NCBI GenBank assembly: GCA_965214875.1 | Contig: OZ243980.1 | Span: forward strand, 2,542,001-2,606,000 | Reading direction: 5' to 3' | From: CBDAUN01 sp965214875 | Lineage (GTDB): Bacteria > Pseudomonadota > Gammaproteobacteria > Arenicellales > JAJDZL01 | DNA: 64,000 nt | Part shown: positions 43,182 through 52,752 of the stretch, one piece after another | How positions within the stretch are numbered: the first letter of the stretch is position 1 | How the letters are laid out: each line of letters opens with the position of its first letter | Notes under the pieces: model-generated | The model's database searches: none | What the model was told of the DNA's origin: nothing | The model's input: only the letters and a program-made list of their open reading frames with translations | Position numbers and translations under genes: made by a program

Positions 43182-44489
43182 TTATCGAATCAGCTCTTGA
43201 ATTTGCGCCAATTCGGCCCCGTAGAATCCGCGCAAAGCGCAATAGAGCCGATGCGCATCGAAGGTTCCAGCGGTTTCCCTAATTGAATGCATCGCGAATT
43301 GCGGAACACCCACATCAAGCGTGCGGATGCCAAGCTCTGCTGCGGTTATCGGTCCGATCGTCGAGCCGCACGGCATATCGTTGCGCGAAATAAACACTTG
43401 GCGCGCCACCCCGAGCGAATCGCACAGATTGGCGAACAACGCCGCCGTCTCGCCGGTTGTGGCGTATCTTTGATTGGAATTGCGCTTGATAGCAATGCCG
43501 CCATTGATCAGCGGCGCATGCTGCGGGTCATGCCGATCCGGGTAGTTTGGATGGATTCCGTGCGCACCATCTGCCGAAACCAGCATAGAGCGGCGCATGA
43601 TCCGCGTATCGCGCCCGACTGTTCGTTCGATCACGGAAGAAAGAAACGGACCTTGCGCTCCGGAATCCGAAACACTCCCGACCTCCTCATGATCATTGCA
43701 TACGGTCATCGCGAAGCAGCCGCCCGCATAATCGCATAGCGCCCGAGCCGCTGCATAGCAACTTAGAAGATTGTCGATTCGCGCACTCGCAATGAATTCT
43801 CCATCATTGCCGAAACGGCTGGCTCGCGCACAGTCATACAAGTTCAAATCGAAATCTAGCACTGTCTGCATGTTGGGGTCGGTCTGTCGGCAAATACCCT
43901 CGATCAACTCCATCACGCTGCTTTTTCCAGCATTCAAGCCGCCAGGAGACGCAAACATGGCGTTTAGGCTGTCGTGCTTGGCAATCGGCGTCTCACTATC
44001 TTTAATATGTTTGAGATGGATAGCAAGGCTCGGAATAATCGCTACCGGATCAGCGGCATCGACCAGGCAATGGCGTACGTCGCCATTCATATCGGCATAG
44101 TAGACGCGGCCTGCGATTGAAAGGTCACGGTCGAACCAGGTGCGCAGCAGCGCTGAGCCATAGATTTCAACGCCGATCATGCCGTATCCGGACTTGTTCA
44201 AGTCGGGATTGGGGCGAAGCTTCAAACAAGGGCTATCGGTGTGCGCGCCGACGATTCGAAGTCCGGACTCCTCATTGCCCAAACGCGGCATTTTGAACGC
44301 CGCGATAGAGGATCCATTGCGAATCACGTAATAGCCGCAACCGGGCTTAAGGTCCCAGCGCTGCGTCTCCGGCAGTTCGGCAAACCCATTTGCATCAAGC
44401 ATGCTCGCGAGGTTCTTTACAGCATGATAGGGTGTGCAGGATTCATTCAGGAACCTGATCAATAGGGCAGTGAATTCTTCCGTATTCAT
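43182..44489 (-). CDS. apeB: M18 family aspartyl aminopeptidase
   Basis: A 435-aa zinc aminopeptidase that removes N-terminal acidic residues, cytoplasmic, usually dodecameric. Metal and catalytic motifs: GAHTDSPCLKL (His and Asp), ARIDNL (bridging Asp), NDHEEVGS (catalytic Glu pair), SADGAHGIHPNY and the late GVPQFAMHSIRE histidine. The ATG at 44489 lies three bases after the ttcA stop, so the two are cotranscribed. Length matches family members (about 430 aa). Confidence 0.92.
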   Translation of the reverse strand: MNTEEFTALLIRFLNESCTPYHAVKNLASMLDANGFAELPETQRWDLKPGCGYYVIRNGSSIAAFKMPRLGNEESGLRIVGAHTDSPCLKLRPNPDLNKSGYGMIGVEIYGSALLRTWFDRDLSIAGRVYYADMNGDVRHCLVDAADPVAIIPSLAIHLKHIKDSETPIAKHDSLNAMFASPGGLNAGKSSVMELIEGICRQTDPNMQTVLDFDLNLYDCARASRFGNDGEFIASARIDNLLSCYAAARALCDYAGGCFAMTVCNDHEEVGSVSDSGAQGPFLSSVIERTVGRDTRIMRRSMLVSADGAHGIHPNYPDRHDPQHAPLINGGIAIKRNSNQRYATTGETAALFANLCDSLGVARQVFISRNDMPCGSTIGPITAAELGIRTLDVGVPQFAMHSIRETAGTFDAHRLYCALRGFYGAELAQIQELIR

Positions 44490-44492
44490 CAA

Positions 44493-45347
44493 TCAAGCCC
44501 TACGCTTAAAAGGCTGCCGATCAGCTTGAAGCGATTCAAAGTCAAACAAGCTGCGGTCCGCAAGCTGAGAGGGAGCAATGTTCTGCATGCTGCGAAAAAT
44601 ATTTTCGACGCGGCCGGGATACTCTAAATCCCACTTGCGCAGCATTGCCTTGATAGTGGTGCGCTGAAGATTTTCTTGCGAGCCGCAGAGGTTGCAGGGG
44701 ATGATCGGAAAATTTTGCTGTTCGGCGAATCGAGCAATATCCGATTCTCGGCAGTATGCAAGCGGGCGGATGATAACATTTCGGCCGTCGTCGCTCTTCA
44801 ATTTTGGCGGCATCGCCTTGAGCTTGGCTCCATAGAACATGTTTAGAAATAGCGTTTCCACAATATCTTCGCGGTGGTGTCCAAGTGCAATCTTGCTGTA
44901 GCCGTTTTCCGCGGCATGCCGATAGAGAATTCCGCGCCGTAGACGCGAGCATAGCCCGCACATGGTCTTGCCCGGCTCTATTATCGAAGTGACGACGCTG
45001 TAAGTATCCTCATTCAATATTTTGTAGTTCACGCCGATGCTATCCAGATAATCAGGCAGCACGTGCTCGGGAAAGCCGGGCTGCTTTTGATCAAGATTGA
45101 CAGCAGTCAAATCGAAGCGGATCGGCGCACGGCGCTGAAGATCCAGCAGAATATCCAGCATTGTGTACGAATCCTTGCCTCCAGATAGGCACACCATGAT
45201 TCGGTCGTTGTCCGAGATCATGTTGAAATCCGAAATCGCGTTGCCGACCTCACGCCGAATTCGTTTGCGAAGCTTGCTGCTGTCGTAACGGTCTTTGCGC
45301 TTGTCGCGCTTGACGGGGGAAACAGTGTTTAAGGAAGCGGCATTCAT
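44493..45347 (-). CDS. ttcA: tRNA 2-thiocytidine biosynthesis protein TtcA
   Basis: Thiolates cytidine 32 of several tRNAs in an ATP- and iron-sulfur-dependent reaction. The 284-aa protein has the PP-loop SGGKDS near residue 55, the first cysteine pair in MCGLCSRLRRG, the conserved ALGHHREDIVETLFLNM, and a further cysteine pair in IIPCNLCGSQENLQR. ATG 45347 is used; the frame extends two codons to a TTG. It is followed directly by the M18 peptidase gene. Family length and motifs are complete. Confidence 0.93.
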   Translation of the reverse strand: MNAASLNTVSPVKRDKRKDRYDSSKLRKRIRREVGNAISDFNMISDNDRIMVCLSGGKDSYTMLDILLDLQRRAPIRFDLTAVNLDQKQPGFPEHVLPDYLDSIGVNYKILNEDTYSVVTSIIEPGKTMCGLCSRLRRGILYRHAAENGYSKIALGHHREDIVETLFLNMFYGAKLKAMPPKLKSDDGRNVIIRPLAYCRESDIARFAEQQNFPIIPCNLCGSQENLQRTTIKAMLRKWDLEYPGRVENIFRSMQNIAPSQLADRSLFDFESLQADRQPFKRRA

Positions 45348-45680
45348 GCGCAACTCACGATGACAATCATTTTCTGTATAGTTCTTAATCGAACAGCCAT
45401 GCTTGCGAACTGTGCCGGCAACTGAAGACTCACATGACGAGTTCGAAATTCTCTTTGCCGTTTCACAGCATATTATAGAATTTCAACCGGCTGGGCGTTG
45501 GTATGAACAATCGCGCATACTCCTGCATACGGACTGAGAAACATCATCCTTAAGCGATATTCTTTGCATGTCGCGCAACAGAATGCAGTATCGAAACAGG
45601 CGCATTCGAGCATCAGGTGCTACCTGCCCCCATTTGTTCCGGACGATTGGGCGATTTTCCGGCGATGCCTATAGCGCCCA
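45348..45680. other. Intergenic region upstream of ttcA
   Basis: 333 bases between ttcA and the MBL-fold gene, both on the minus strand. It should hold the ttcA promoter. Only short ORFs (14 and 38 codons) without ribosome sites are present; no hairpin with a T-run and no repeat was found. Confidence 0.5.
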
Positions 45681-46595
45681 CTAGCCAACAAAGCGGTATT
45701 CAGAGTCGAGTTTAGGATCGCCATCACACCTAACGACTTCATTTTCAACCATCATGATGATCGTCGCCAGAAGCGAGCGGGCCGCCGCCGAATGCAAGGC
45801 AGGATCCAGCGAACGATAGACCACCGGCACCATCTGCCAAACTGCGGTCAAGCCGCTTCGAAAACACGCTCGTATCTGCTCCTCTCGTTCTCGACGATGG
45901 CCAATCAGCTTGCGCACCAGCTCTTTTGGATTCTCAACCGATGCGCCATGAGTCGGGTAGTAGATTCCATCATCGGCATCTAATAGACGTGTCAGACTGC
46001 ACAGGTAGTCCGCCATGCTCCCATCCGGAGGAATTATCACGCTAGTCGACCATCCCATGACATGGTCGCCGGAAAAAAGCGCCTTTTCCTCACGCAACCG
46101 ATAGCATATGTGGTTGGAAGTATGGCCCGGCGTGTGCACGCATTCAATCGTCCAGCCACGACCCTCGACAACATCGCCATCCGACACCTCGATGTCCGGT
46201 GAAAAACCCTGGTCGATTGCATCCGACTCCCTTTCCCGAGAACAGGCTGAAGATTTGGCGCTACTGACTGATCGTCCATATATCCTGGCACCGGATGCTG
46301 CTTGCACCTGTCGGCTGGCAGGCGAATGATCACTATGATGATGGGTTAGCAGTATTTGAGTGATCGTCTCTCCTGAAAGGTTGCTCACAATCGATTCGAT
46401 ATGCTCCGGCAAATCTGGACCAGGATCAATGACTGCCACCTCGCCCCGTCCTACAATATATGTTCCAGTGCCGTAATGCGTAAACCTGCTTGGGTTTTTT
46501 GCAACGATTCTGCGAATCAGGGGCGAGACATCCTGAATGACGCCGTATTCGAATTCGTCTTGGAGATTGAACGAGAGCGACATTTCTTCCGACAT
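45681..46595 (-). CDS. MBL-fold metallo-hydrolase, LACTB2-like
   Basis: A 304-aa metallo-beta-lactamase-fold hydrolase. Zinc motif THHHSDHSPAS, the next ligands in VHTPGHTSNH and LFSGDHVMGW, and the late YPTHGASVENP histidine are all present, and the C-terminal helical extension (LIGHRREREEQI) is typical of LACTB2/RNase-like relatives. Proteins of this group hydrolyse thioesters or RNA; no specific substrate is readable. ATG 46595 (MSEEMSLS) is chosen; the frame continues 37 codons upstream without coding character. It is divergent from the FAH-family gene. Confidence 0.85.
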   Translation of the reverse strand: MSEEMSLSFNLQDEFEYGVIQDVSPLIRRIVAKNPSRFTHYGTGTYIVGRGEVAVIDPGPDLPEHIESIVSNLSGETITQILLTHHHSDHSPASRQVQAASGARIYGRSVSSAKSSACSRERESDAIDQGFSPDIEVSDGDVVEGRGWTIECVHTPGHTSNHICYRLREEKALFSGDHVMGWSTSVIIPPDGSMADYLCSLTRLLDADDGIYYPTHGASVENPKELVRKLIGHRREREEQIRACFRSGLTAVWQMVPVVYRSLDPALHSAAARSLLATIIMMVENEVVRCDGDPKLDSEYRFVG

Positions 46596-46826
46596 CAAAA
46601 AACACTTAACCCCCGACACGATACCGGCAAATTCAGCGATATACAACACAAGATGCGCCATGCGCGCTGAAAATGGAGATGTCAATTGCACCCATCCGAC
46701 GCGCATTGCTCAGCAGCGTTCCATCTGATGGGAACTTCATCATCGACAAACTCACTCCATTTACAACGCAAGTGCTGATAAACTTACCAATCCGTTAGCG
46801 CCAAGATTACGAGCGTTCACACCAAC

Positions 46827-47684
46827 ATGAAAATATGCCGCTTCAACACCAATCAGCTCGGGGTCGTTCAAGGCCGCAATGTGTTCAATGTAAGCGAGGT
46901 TGTCGGTTCGCTTAAAAGCGATGAATGGCCGCCGCAACCAGGCGACTCTCTGATCAGAAATCTCGACAAGATATTGCCTGAGATCCGACGCGTGCGCAAT
47001 AATGCGGAAGTCTTGTCGCTTCGGGACATACATCTGAATAGCCCCGTAGTCACGCCGACCAAGATTATCGGCACCCCATTCAACTATCATGCGCACCTGA
47101 GTGAACTTGAGCAGGACCCTGATACTCACCATGAACAGCTAGATCATACGGTGGAAAAACATGGCCTGTTTCTGAAAGCCCCAATTCCAGTCGGTTCAGA
47201 CGATGGAGTGCGGCTCGAATTCACCAACAGGAGAACCGACCACGAAGTCGAATTGGCAATCGTGATCGGCAAGGCATGCAAGCGCGTCAGCGAAAGCGAA
47301 GCCCTTGACTATGTGGCAGGCTACGCAATCGGCCTCGATATGACAATCCGCGGCGAAGAAGCGCGAAGCTTGCGCAAATCCGCAGATAGCCACTCCGTTG
47401 TCGGACCATGGCTAGTCACGCATGATGAAATCGAAAATCCCGACAATTTAGATATTTCACTATCGATCAGCGGCAAAATCAGACAAAAATCCAATACCAG
47501 CGAGATGATCTTCTCGACACCGAAACTCATCTCCTACGCATCCTCGTTCTATACCCTTTATCCTGGCGATGTCATCATGTCGGGTACGCCTGAAGGTGTC
47601 GGCCCTGTATCGCCTGGAGATATTCTGGACTGCACTATAGAAAAAATCGGCACCATGCAAGTGCCGATTCGCCGGGCGGCGTAG
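46827..47684 (+). CDS. Fumarylacetoacetate hydrolase family protein
   Basis: A 285-aa FAH-fold protein, larger than the broken one at 14816. Metal and catalytic region: TNRRTDHEVELAIVIGK (Glu ligands), YAIGLDMTIRGEEARSLRKS and the C-terminal MSGTPEGVGPVSPGD. Members act as hydrolases, isomerases or decarboxylases on beta-diketo and oxaloacetate-like acids. It is monocistronic and convergent with the enoyl-CoA hydratase. Substrate unknown. Confidence 0.87.
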   Translation: MKICRFNTNQLGVVQGRNVFNVSEVVGSLKSDEWPPQPGDSLIRNLDKILPEIRRVRNNAEVLSLRDIHLNSPVVTPTKIIGTPFNYHAHLSELEQDPDTHHEQLDHTVEKHGLFLKAPIPVGSDDGVRLEFTNRRTDHEVELAIVIGKACKRVSESEALDYVAGYAIGLDMTIRGEEARSLRKSADSHSVVGPWLVTHDEIENPDNLDISLSISGKIRQKSNTSEMIFSTPKLISYASSFYTLYPGDVIMSGTPEGVGPVSPGDILDCTIEKIGTMQVPIRRAA

Positions 47685-47715
47685 AAGCGGCATCAGCCGC
47701 CGCATCGCCAGATTA

Positions 47716-48492
47716 TCAGCTGTGCGTCCAGTTCGCCTTGCGCTTCTCCAAAAAGGCGCTCATGCCCTCTTTCTGATCATTGGTGGCGAACATCGAGTGA
47801 AACGCGCGCCGCTCAAAGAGCACTCCTTCCGCGAGGGTCGACTCATAGGCGCGATCAACAGACTCGGTAACCATTGCTGACGCAATGCGCGAGCAGCCAG
47901 CTATCTTCTGCGCGATCTTCAATGCGTTCTCAAGCAGCTCATCAGCCGGAAATACCCGCGATACCAAACCAGAGCGCTCCGCTTCTTCAGCCCCCATTCG
48001 CCGTCCAGTCAAGCACATGTCCATCGCTTTGGACTTGCCCACTGCGCGCGCCAGGCGCTGAGTTCCGCCAGCCCCTGGAATAATGCCAAGCTGAATTTCC
48101 GGCTGCCCGAACTGGGCGTTGTCCGCCGCGATGATAAAATCGCACATCATCGCCAATTCGCACCCGCCGCCAAGCGCATAGCCCGCCACAGCGGCGATCA
48201 CAGGCTTGCGACACTGCGTTACCTGCTCCCAATGATCAGTGATGAAATTGTTTGAATACGCGCCGGCAAACGACTGGCCGCTCATTTCGCTGATATCCGC
48301 GCCCGCCGCAAATGCCTTCTCGCTGCCGGTTATTACGATCGCCCCGACACCGTCGTCATTTTCGTATCGATTCAGCGCATCGCCGACTTCCGTCATGAGC
48401 GCGGAAGATAATGCATTAAGAACTTTCGGCCGATTCAGCGTAATGAGGCCAACGCCCCCATGCCGCTCAACTATTATGTGCTCGCAGGACAT
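47716..48492 (-). CDS. Enoyl-CoA hydratase (short-chain crotonase)
   Basis: A 258-aa crotonase that hydrates 2-enoyl-CoA to 3-hydroxyacyl-CoA. Oxyanion segments AFAAGADISEM and GYALGGGCELAMMCD (catalytic Glu) and PEIQLGIIPGAGGTQRL (second Glu) are intact, as is the ending KREGMSAFLEKR-type tail (QKEGMSAFLEKRKANW). It could supply the activity missing from the dehydrogenase at 7344. It is divergent from prpE with 164 bases between, enough for two promoters. Confidence 0.92.
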   Translation of the reverse strand: MSCEHIIVERHGGVGLITLNRPKVLNALSSALMTEVGDALNRYENDDGVGAIVITGSEKAFAAGADISEMSGQSFAGAYSNNFITDHWEQVTQCRKPVIAAVAGYALGGGCELAMMCDFIIAADNAQFGQPEIQLGIIPGAGGTQRLARAVGKSKAMDMCLTGRRMGAEEAERSGLVSRVFPADELLENALKIAQKIAGCSRIASAMVTESVDRAYESTLAEGVLFERRAFHSMFATNDQKEGMSAFLEKRKANWTHS

Positions 48493-48656
48493 CTTGAATC
48501 ACTCTCCTATGGCTTCCCGAGTCAAATTCGTTTCTCAATTGACAGTAGAATCGATTGCTGGCATATTGTATTGAAGTCGAGCTCGCTAAAAGCGGAAATG
48601 TCGATCCTCGCTGATGCGGGACGACCTGATTTGGTTTTTCAAAACAAATTTGACGC

Positions 48657-50579
48657 ATGAAGGCATATCAAGAATTATTCGATTTTTCGATTCAGAACCC
48701 CGAGGCATTCTGGGAGCGCATTGCCCATGATATCCACTGGCATCGGCGGTGGGACAAAGTCCTCGACGACAGCGACGCTCCGCACTACCGCTGGTTTGCC
48801 GGCGCGCAAGTCAATACCTGCTACAACGCGCTCGATGTGCACGTAAATGCCGATCGCGGCGATCAAGTCGCCTTGATCTACGACTCAGCCATCACCGGCG
48901 AGGTTCGCAAATACACCTACCAGCAGCTTTTGGAGCAAACTGAGCGATTCGCCGGAGCGCTCTCGTCGCTCGGCGTAAGCCATGGCAGCCGGGTCGTGAT
49001 CTATATGCCGATGATCCCCGAAACAGCGATTGCCATGCTTGCCTGCGCCCGCCTCGGAGCCATTCACTCTGTGGTCTTCGGCGGCTTTGCCGCCGCCGAA
49101 CTGGCCGTGCGCATCGATGATGCCAAGCCGACCGTGGTTGTCAGCGCATCGTGCGGGCTCGAGCCTGGCAGACTGATCGAATACAAGCCGCTACTAGACG
49201 AGGCACTCGGCATCGCTGAACACAAATGCGCTGCTTGTGTGATCTATCAGCGCCCTCAAGCCCAAGCGACCATGGCCGACGGCTTCGACCACGACTGGCA
49301 CGACCTCATGGCCCATGCTCAGCCAGCACCTTGCGTCCCCGTCGCCGCAACCGACCCGCTATATATTCTGTATACATCCGGCACAACCGGCATGCCGAAA
49401 GGCGTTGTCCGCGATAACGGCGGGCACATCGTGTCGCTAAAGTGGACGATGAAGAACATATACGGACTCGAGCCAGGAGAAGTGTTCTGGGCCGCATCCG
49501 ATGTCGGCTGGGTCGTCGGGCACTCCTATATCATCTATGCGCCGCTGTTCGCCGGCAATACCACCGTGCTGTTTGAAGGCAAGCCCGTCGGCACACCGGA
49601 TCCCGGCACCTTCTGGCGCGTCATCTCCGATCACGGCGTCGCCGCGCTGTTCACTGCCCCGACTGCTTTTCGCGCCATCAAAAAAGAAGATCCGAATGGA
49701 GATCATATCAGCAAGTACGATCTTTCCTGCCTCAGAACTTTGTTTCTCGCAGGCGAACGCACCGATCCCGACACCCTTAACTGGGCTCGGAACAAGCTGA
49801 ACGTGCCAGTTATTGACCACTGGTGGCAGACTGAAACCGGCTGGGCGATTTGCGCCAATCTGGTAGGGGTAGATATTCTACCCGTCAAGGAAGGCTCGCC
49901 GACCAAGCCAGTGCCCGGCTGGAACTTGAAAGTCCTAGACTCGAACAACGAGGAATCCGCCCCCGACGAGATCGGTTCGCTGGTAGTCAAACTGCCGTTG
50001 CCGCCCGGCAGCTTTCCAACTCTATGGAATGCCAAAGAACGATTCGTCGACGCGTATCTTCGCGAATACCCGGGCTACTACAAGACCGCAGATGCCGGAT
50101 ACGTTGATGCGGACGGCTATGTGTTTGTCATGTCTCGAACGGACGACATCATCAACGTCGCTGGCCACAGACTTTCGACCGGCGCAATGGAGGAAGCGCT
50201 CGCCTCGCATCCCGATGTGGCAGAATGCGCAGTCACTGGCGTCGCTGACGATCTGAAAGGGCAGGTTCCGCTAGGGCTTCTGGTGTTGAACTCGTCATGC
50301 GAACGCTCGCAAAACGACATCGTTCAAGAGTGCATCAAACTGGTTCGCAAGCAAATCGGCCCAGTCGCCGCATTCAAGCAGGCAGTCGTTGTCAAGCGTC
50401 TGCCTAAAACCCGCTCCGGCAAGATCCTGCGCGGCACGATCCGGAAAATTGCTGACGGCGAACCATGGAAAATGCCCGCAACAATCGATGACCCGGCCAT
50501 TTTGGATGAAATTGCAGATTGTCTGAAAACGCTCGGATACCCGAGACAGTTATTCGGTTTGCCGAACGGGACTATATAG
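48657..50579 (+). CDS. prpE: Propionyl-CoA synthetase
   Basis: Activates propionate to propionyl-CoA with ATP. The 640-aa adenylate-forming enzyme has the PrpE-type opening (FWERIAHDIHWHRRWDKVLD), the P-loop-like YTSGTTGMPKGVVRDNGGH, the specificity region HWWQTETGW, and the hinge and catalytic Lys motif KTRSGKILRG near residue 610. Close to the family length (about 630). First gene of a five-gene plus-strand operon for propionyl-CoA assimilation, only seven bases before the mutase gene. Confidence 0.93.
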   Translation: MKAYQELFDFSIQNPEAFWERIAHDIHWHRRWDKVLDDSDAPHYRWFAGAQVNTCYNALDVHVNADRGDQVALIYDSAITGEVRKYTYQQLLEQTERFAGALSSLGVSHGSRVVIYMPMIPETAIAMLACARLGAIHSVVFGGFAAAELAVRIDDAKPTVVVSASCGLEPGRLIEYKPLLDEALGIAEHKCAACVIYQRPQAQATMADGFDHDWHDLMAHAQPAPCVPVAATDPLYILYTSGTTGMPKGVVRDNGGHIVSLKWTMKNIYGLEPGEVFWAASDVGWVVGHSYIIYAPLFAGNTTVLFEGKPVGTPDPGTFWRVISDHGVAALFTAPTAFRAIKKEDPNGDHISKYDLSCLRTLFLAGERTDPDTLNWARNKLNVPVIDHWWQTETGWAICANLVGVDILPVKEGSPTKPVPGWNLKVLDSNNEESAPDEIGSLVVKLPLPPGSFPTLWNAKERFVDAYLREYPGYYKTADAGYVDADGYVFVMSRTDDIINVAGHRLSTGAMEEALASHPDVAECAVTGVADDLKGQVPLGLLVLNSSCERSQNDIVQECIKLVRKQIGPVAAFKQAVVVKRLPKTRSGKILRGTIRKIADGEPWKMPATIDDPAILDEIADCLKTLGYPRQLFGLPNGTI

Positions 50580-50586
50580 ACGCGCC

Positions 50587-52743
50587 ATGAACTTCCCTAA
50601 TCCGCATAAGCGTGACTGGGAGCAGCTTGCGCAAAAAGAGCTGAAAGATCGCAAGCTCGATTCATTGACATGGACCACCCTGGAAAACATTGAGGTTAAG
50701 CCCGTCTATACCGCTGAAGATATCGAGGACATCGCGCATCTTGCTTCGCTGCCTGGCATCGCGCCGTTTGTGCGCGGGCCCCGCGCGACTATGTACCCGG
50801 GCCGGCCATGGACCTTAAGGCAGTACGCAGGCTTTTCCACCGCGGAAGAATCGAATCGCTTCTATCGCGACAACTTGAAGTCGGGACAGACCGGACTTTC
50901 AGTTGCCTTCGACTTGCCAACCCATCGCGGCTATGATTCGGATCACGAGCGCGTCATCGGAGATGTCGGAAAGGCCGGCGTCGCCATTGACACCATTGAG
51001 GACATGAAGATCCTTTTCGATCGGATTCCGCTTGACCGAATCTCGGTATCCATGACCATGAACGGCGCCGTGCTGCCCGTACTCGCCATGTTCATCGTGG
51101 CAGCCGAAGAGCAAGGCGTGAACCAAGACAAGCTGACCGGAACGCTTCAAAACGACATACTCAAGGAGTTCATGGTTCGGAACACCTACATCTATCCGCC
51201 GGCGGCATCCATGCGCATCGTATCCGACATCATTCGGTACACTTCGCAAAACATGGGCAAGTTCAATCCGATTTCGATTTCCGGCTACCACATGCAAGAG
51301 GCCGGCGCAAATTGCGTGCAAGAGCTCGCCTACACGATCGCAGACGGCATCGAATACGTGCGCGCCGCGCTGTCGACCGGCATGGAAGTCGATCAGTTCG
51401 CCCCAAGGCTTTCTTTCTTTTTCTGCATCGGCATGAACTTGTTCATGGAAATCGCCAAATTGCGGGCCGCGCGGCTTTTGTGGGCCGAATACATGCAATC
51501 CTTGTTTAATCCACAGGACCCTCGCTCGCTCATGCTTCGAACTCATTGCCAAACCTCAGGCGTGAGCCTGACCAGCCAATCTCCGTATAACAACATCGTG
51601 CGGACCACCGTTGAAGCGATGGCCGCCATCCTGGGCGGAACACAGTCGCTGCACACCAATTCATTTGACGAAGCTCTAGCTTTGCCAAGCGATTTTTCAG
51701 CAAAGATTGCTCGCAACACGCAACTGATTCTCAGAGAGGAAACCGGCCTGGCGAAAGTCGTCGACCCGCTTGGAGGCTCCTACTACGTGGAAAGTCTGAC
51801 TTCCTCCATCGCTGCCGAAGCACGCAAGCTCATCGACGAAGTCGAGCATCTCGGCGGCATGACTAAGGCGGTTGAAGCAGGTCTTCCGAAAATGCGCATT
51901 GAACAATCTTCCGCTCGCCGCCAAGCAAAATTAGACTCAAGCGCCGAAGTGATTGTCGGCATCAACGCCTATGAATCCGATGGCGATGATGATATCGAAC
52001 TGCTCGATATCGACAACGAAGCGGTGCGAACCAGCCAAATCAATCGCTTGAAACTCGTTCGCGAATCGCGCGATGAAGCTTTGACTCGCCGAGCACTAGA
52101 CAAGCTGATCAAGTGTGCCGAATCCGAATCCTGGGGGCTGCTCGAGTGCGCAATCGAAGCCGCCCGCCATCGTGCAACCGTAGGAGAAATCACCTCGGCA
52201 TTGCGCCAAGTTTACGGTAAGCACGCCGCCATTGCACGCACCGTCAGCGGCATCTACGGCTCAGAAATCGCCGACTCTGAGGAAATTCAATCGATTCGAG
52301 ACAAAGTCGATGCATTCACCCGAATCCAAGGGCGTCCGCCGCGGGCGCTTATCGCAAAACTCGGACAAGACGGTCACGACAGAGGGGCCAAGGTCATCGC
52401 GACCGCGTACGCCGACTTCGGCTTCGAAGTCGATGTCGGCGCATTGTTTGCGACTCCGGAAGAAGTCGTCCGACAAGCCATGGACAACGATGTGCACATG
52501 ATCGGCATCTCAACTCAGGCGGGCGGGCATCGGACGCTTGTACCCATGGTGATCGACCGGCTCCGAAGCGAGGGAGGTGACAATATCGTTGTCATTTGCG
52601 GCGGTGTCGTGCCCCCTGATGATGGGCGCCGACTGAAACAATGCGGCGTGGCGGCCATCTACGGCCCGGGCACCAGGATTATTGAAACAATACCTGAAGT
52701 GATTGATATCATCTCGGACAAGTACGCAACGCAATCAGCCTGA
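50587..52743 (+). CDS. scpA: Methylmalonyl-CoA mutase (single chain)
   Basis: Adenosylcobalamin-dependent interconversion of methylmalonyl-CoA and succinyl-CoA. The 718-aa chain has the substrate barrel (GPRATMYPGRPWTLRQYAGF, FDLPTHRGYDSDH, ISGYHMQEAGA) and the C-terminal B12 domain with the base-off motif GQDGHDRGAKV, whose histidine coordinates cobalt. It is a single-gene form rather than an alpha/beta pair. The G-protein chaperone MeaB/ArgK that usually accompanies it is not in this operon. Nine bases separate it from pccB. Confidence 0.95.
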   Translation: MNFPNPHKRDWEQLAQKELKDRKLDSLTWTTLENIEVKPVYTAEDIEDIAHLASLPGIAPFVRGPRATMYPGRPWTLRQYAGFSTAEESNRFYRDNLKSGQTGLSVAFDLPTHRGYDSDHERVIGDVGKAGVAIDTIEDMKILFDRIPLDRISVSMTMNGAVLPVLAMFIVAAEEQGVNQDKLTGTLQNDILKEFMVRNTYIYPPAASMRIVSDIIRYTSQNMGKFNPISISGYHMQEAGANCVQELAYTIADGIEYVRAALSTGMEVDQFAPRLSFFFCIGMNLFMEIAKLRAARLLWAEYMQSLFNPQDPRSLMLRTHCQTSGVSLTSQSPYNNIVRTTVEAMAAILGGTQSLHTNSFDEALALPSDFSAKIARNTQLILREETGLAKVVDPLGGSYYVESLTSSIAAEARKLIDEVEHLGGMTKAVEAGLPKMRIEQSSARRQAKLDSSAEVIVGINAYESDGDDDIELLDIDNEAVRTSQINRLKLVRESRDEALTRRALDKLIKCAESESWGLLECAIEAARHRATVGEITSALRQVYGKHAAIARTVSGIYGSEIADSEEIQSIRDKVDAFTRIQGRPPRALIAKLGQDGHDRGAKVIATAYADFGFEVDVGALFATPEEVVRQAMDNDVHMIGISTQAGGHRTLVPMVIDRLRSEGGDNIVVICGGVVPPDDGRRLKQCGVAAIYGPGTRIIETIPEVIDIISDKYATQSA

Positions 52744-52752
52744 AGCGCACAG

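Noticed and set aside
45588..45683. 38-codon ORF near the end of the MBL-fold gene
   Set aside because: No ribosome site, basic random-looking product, overlaps the neighbouring gene end.
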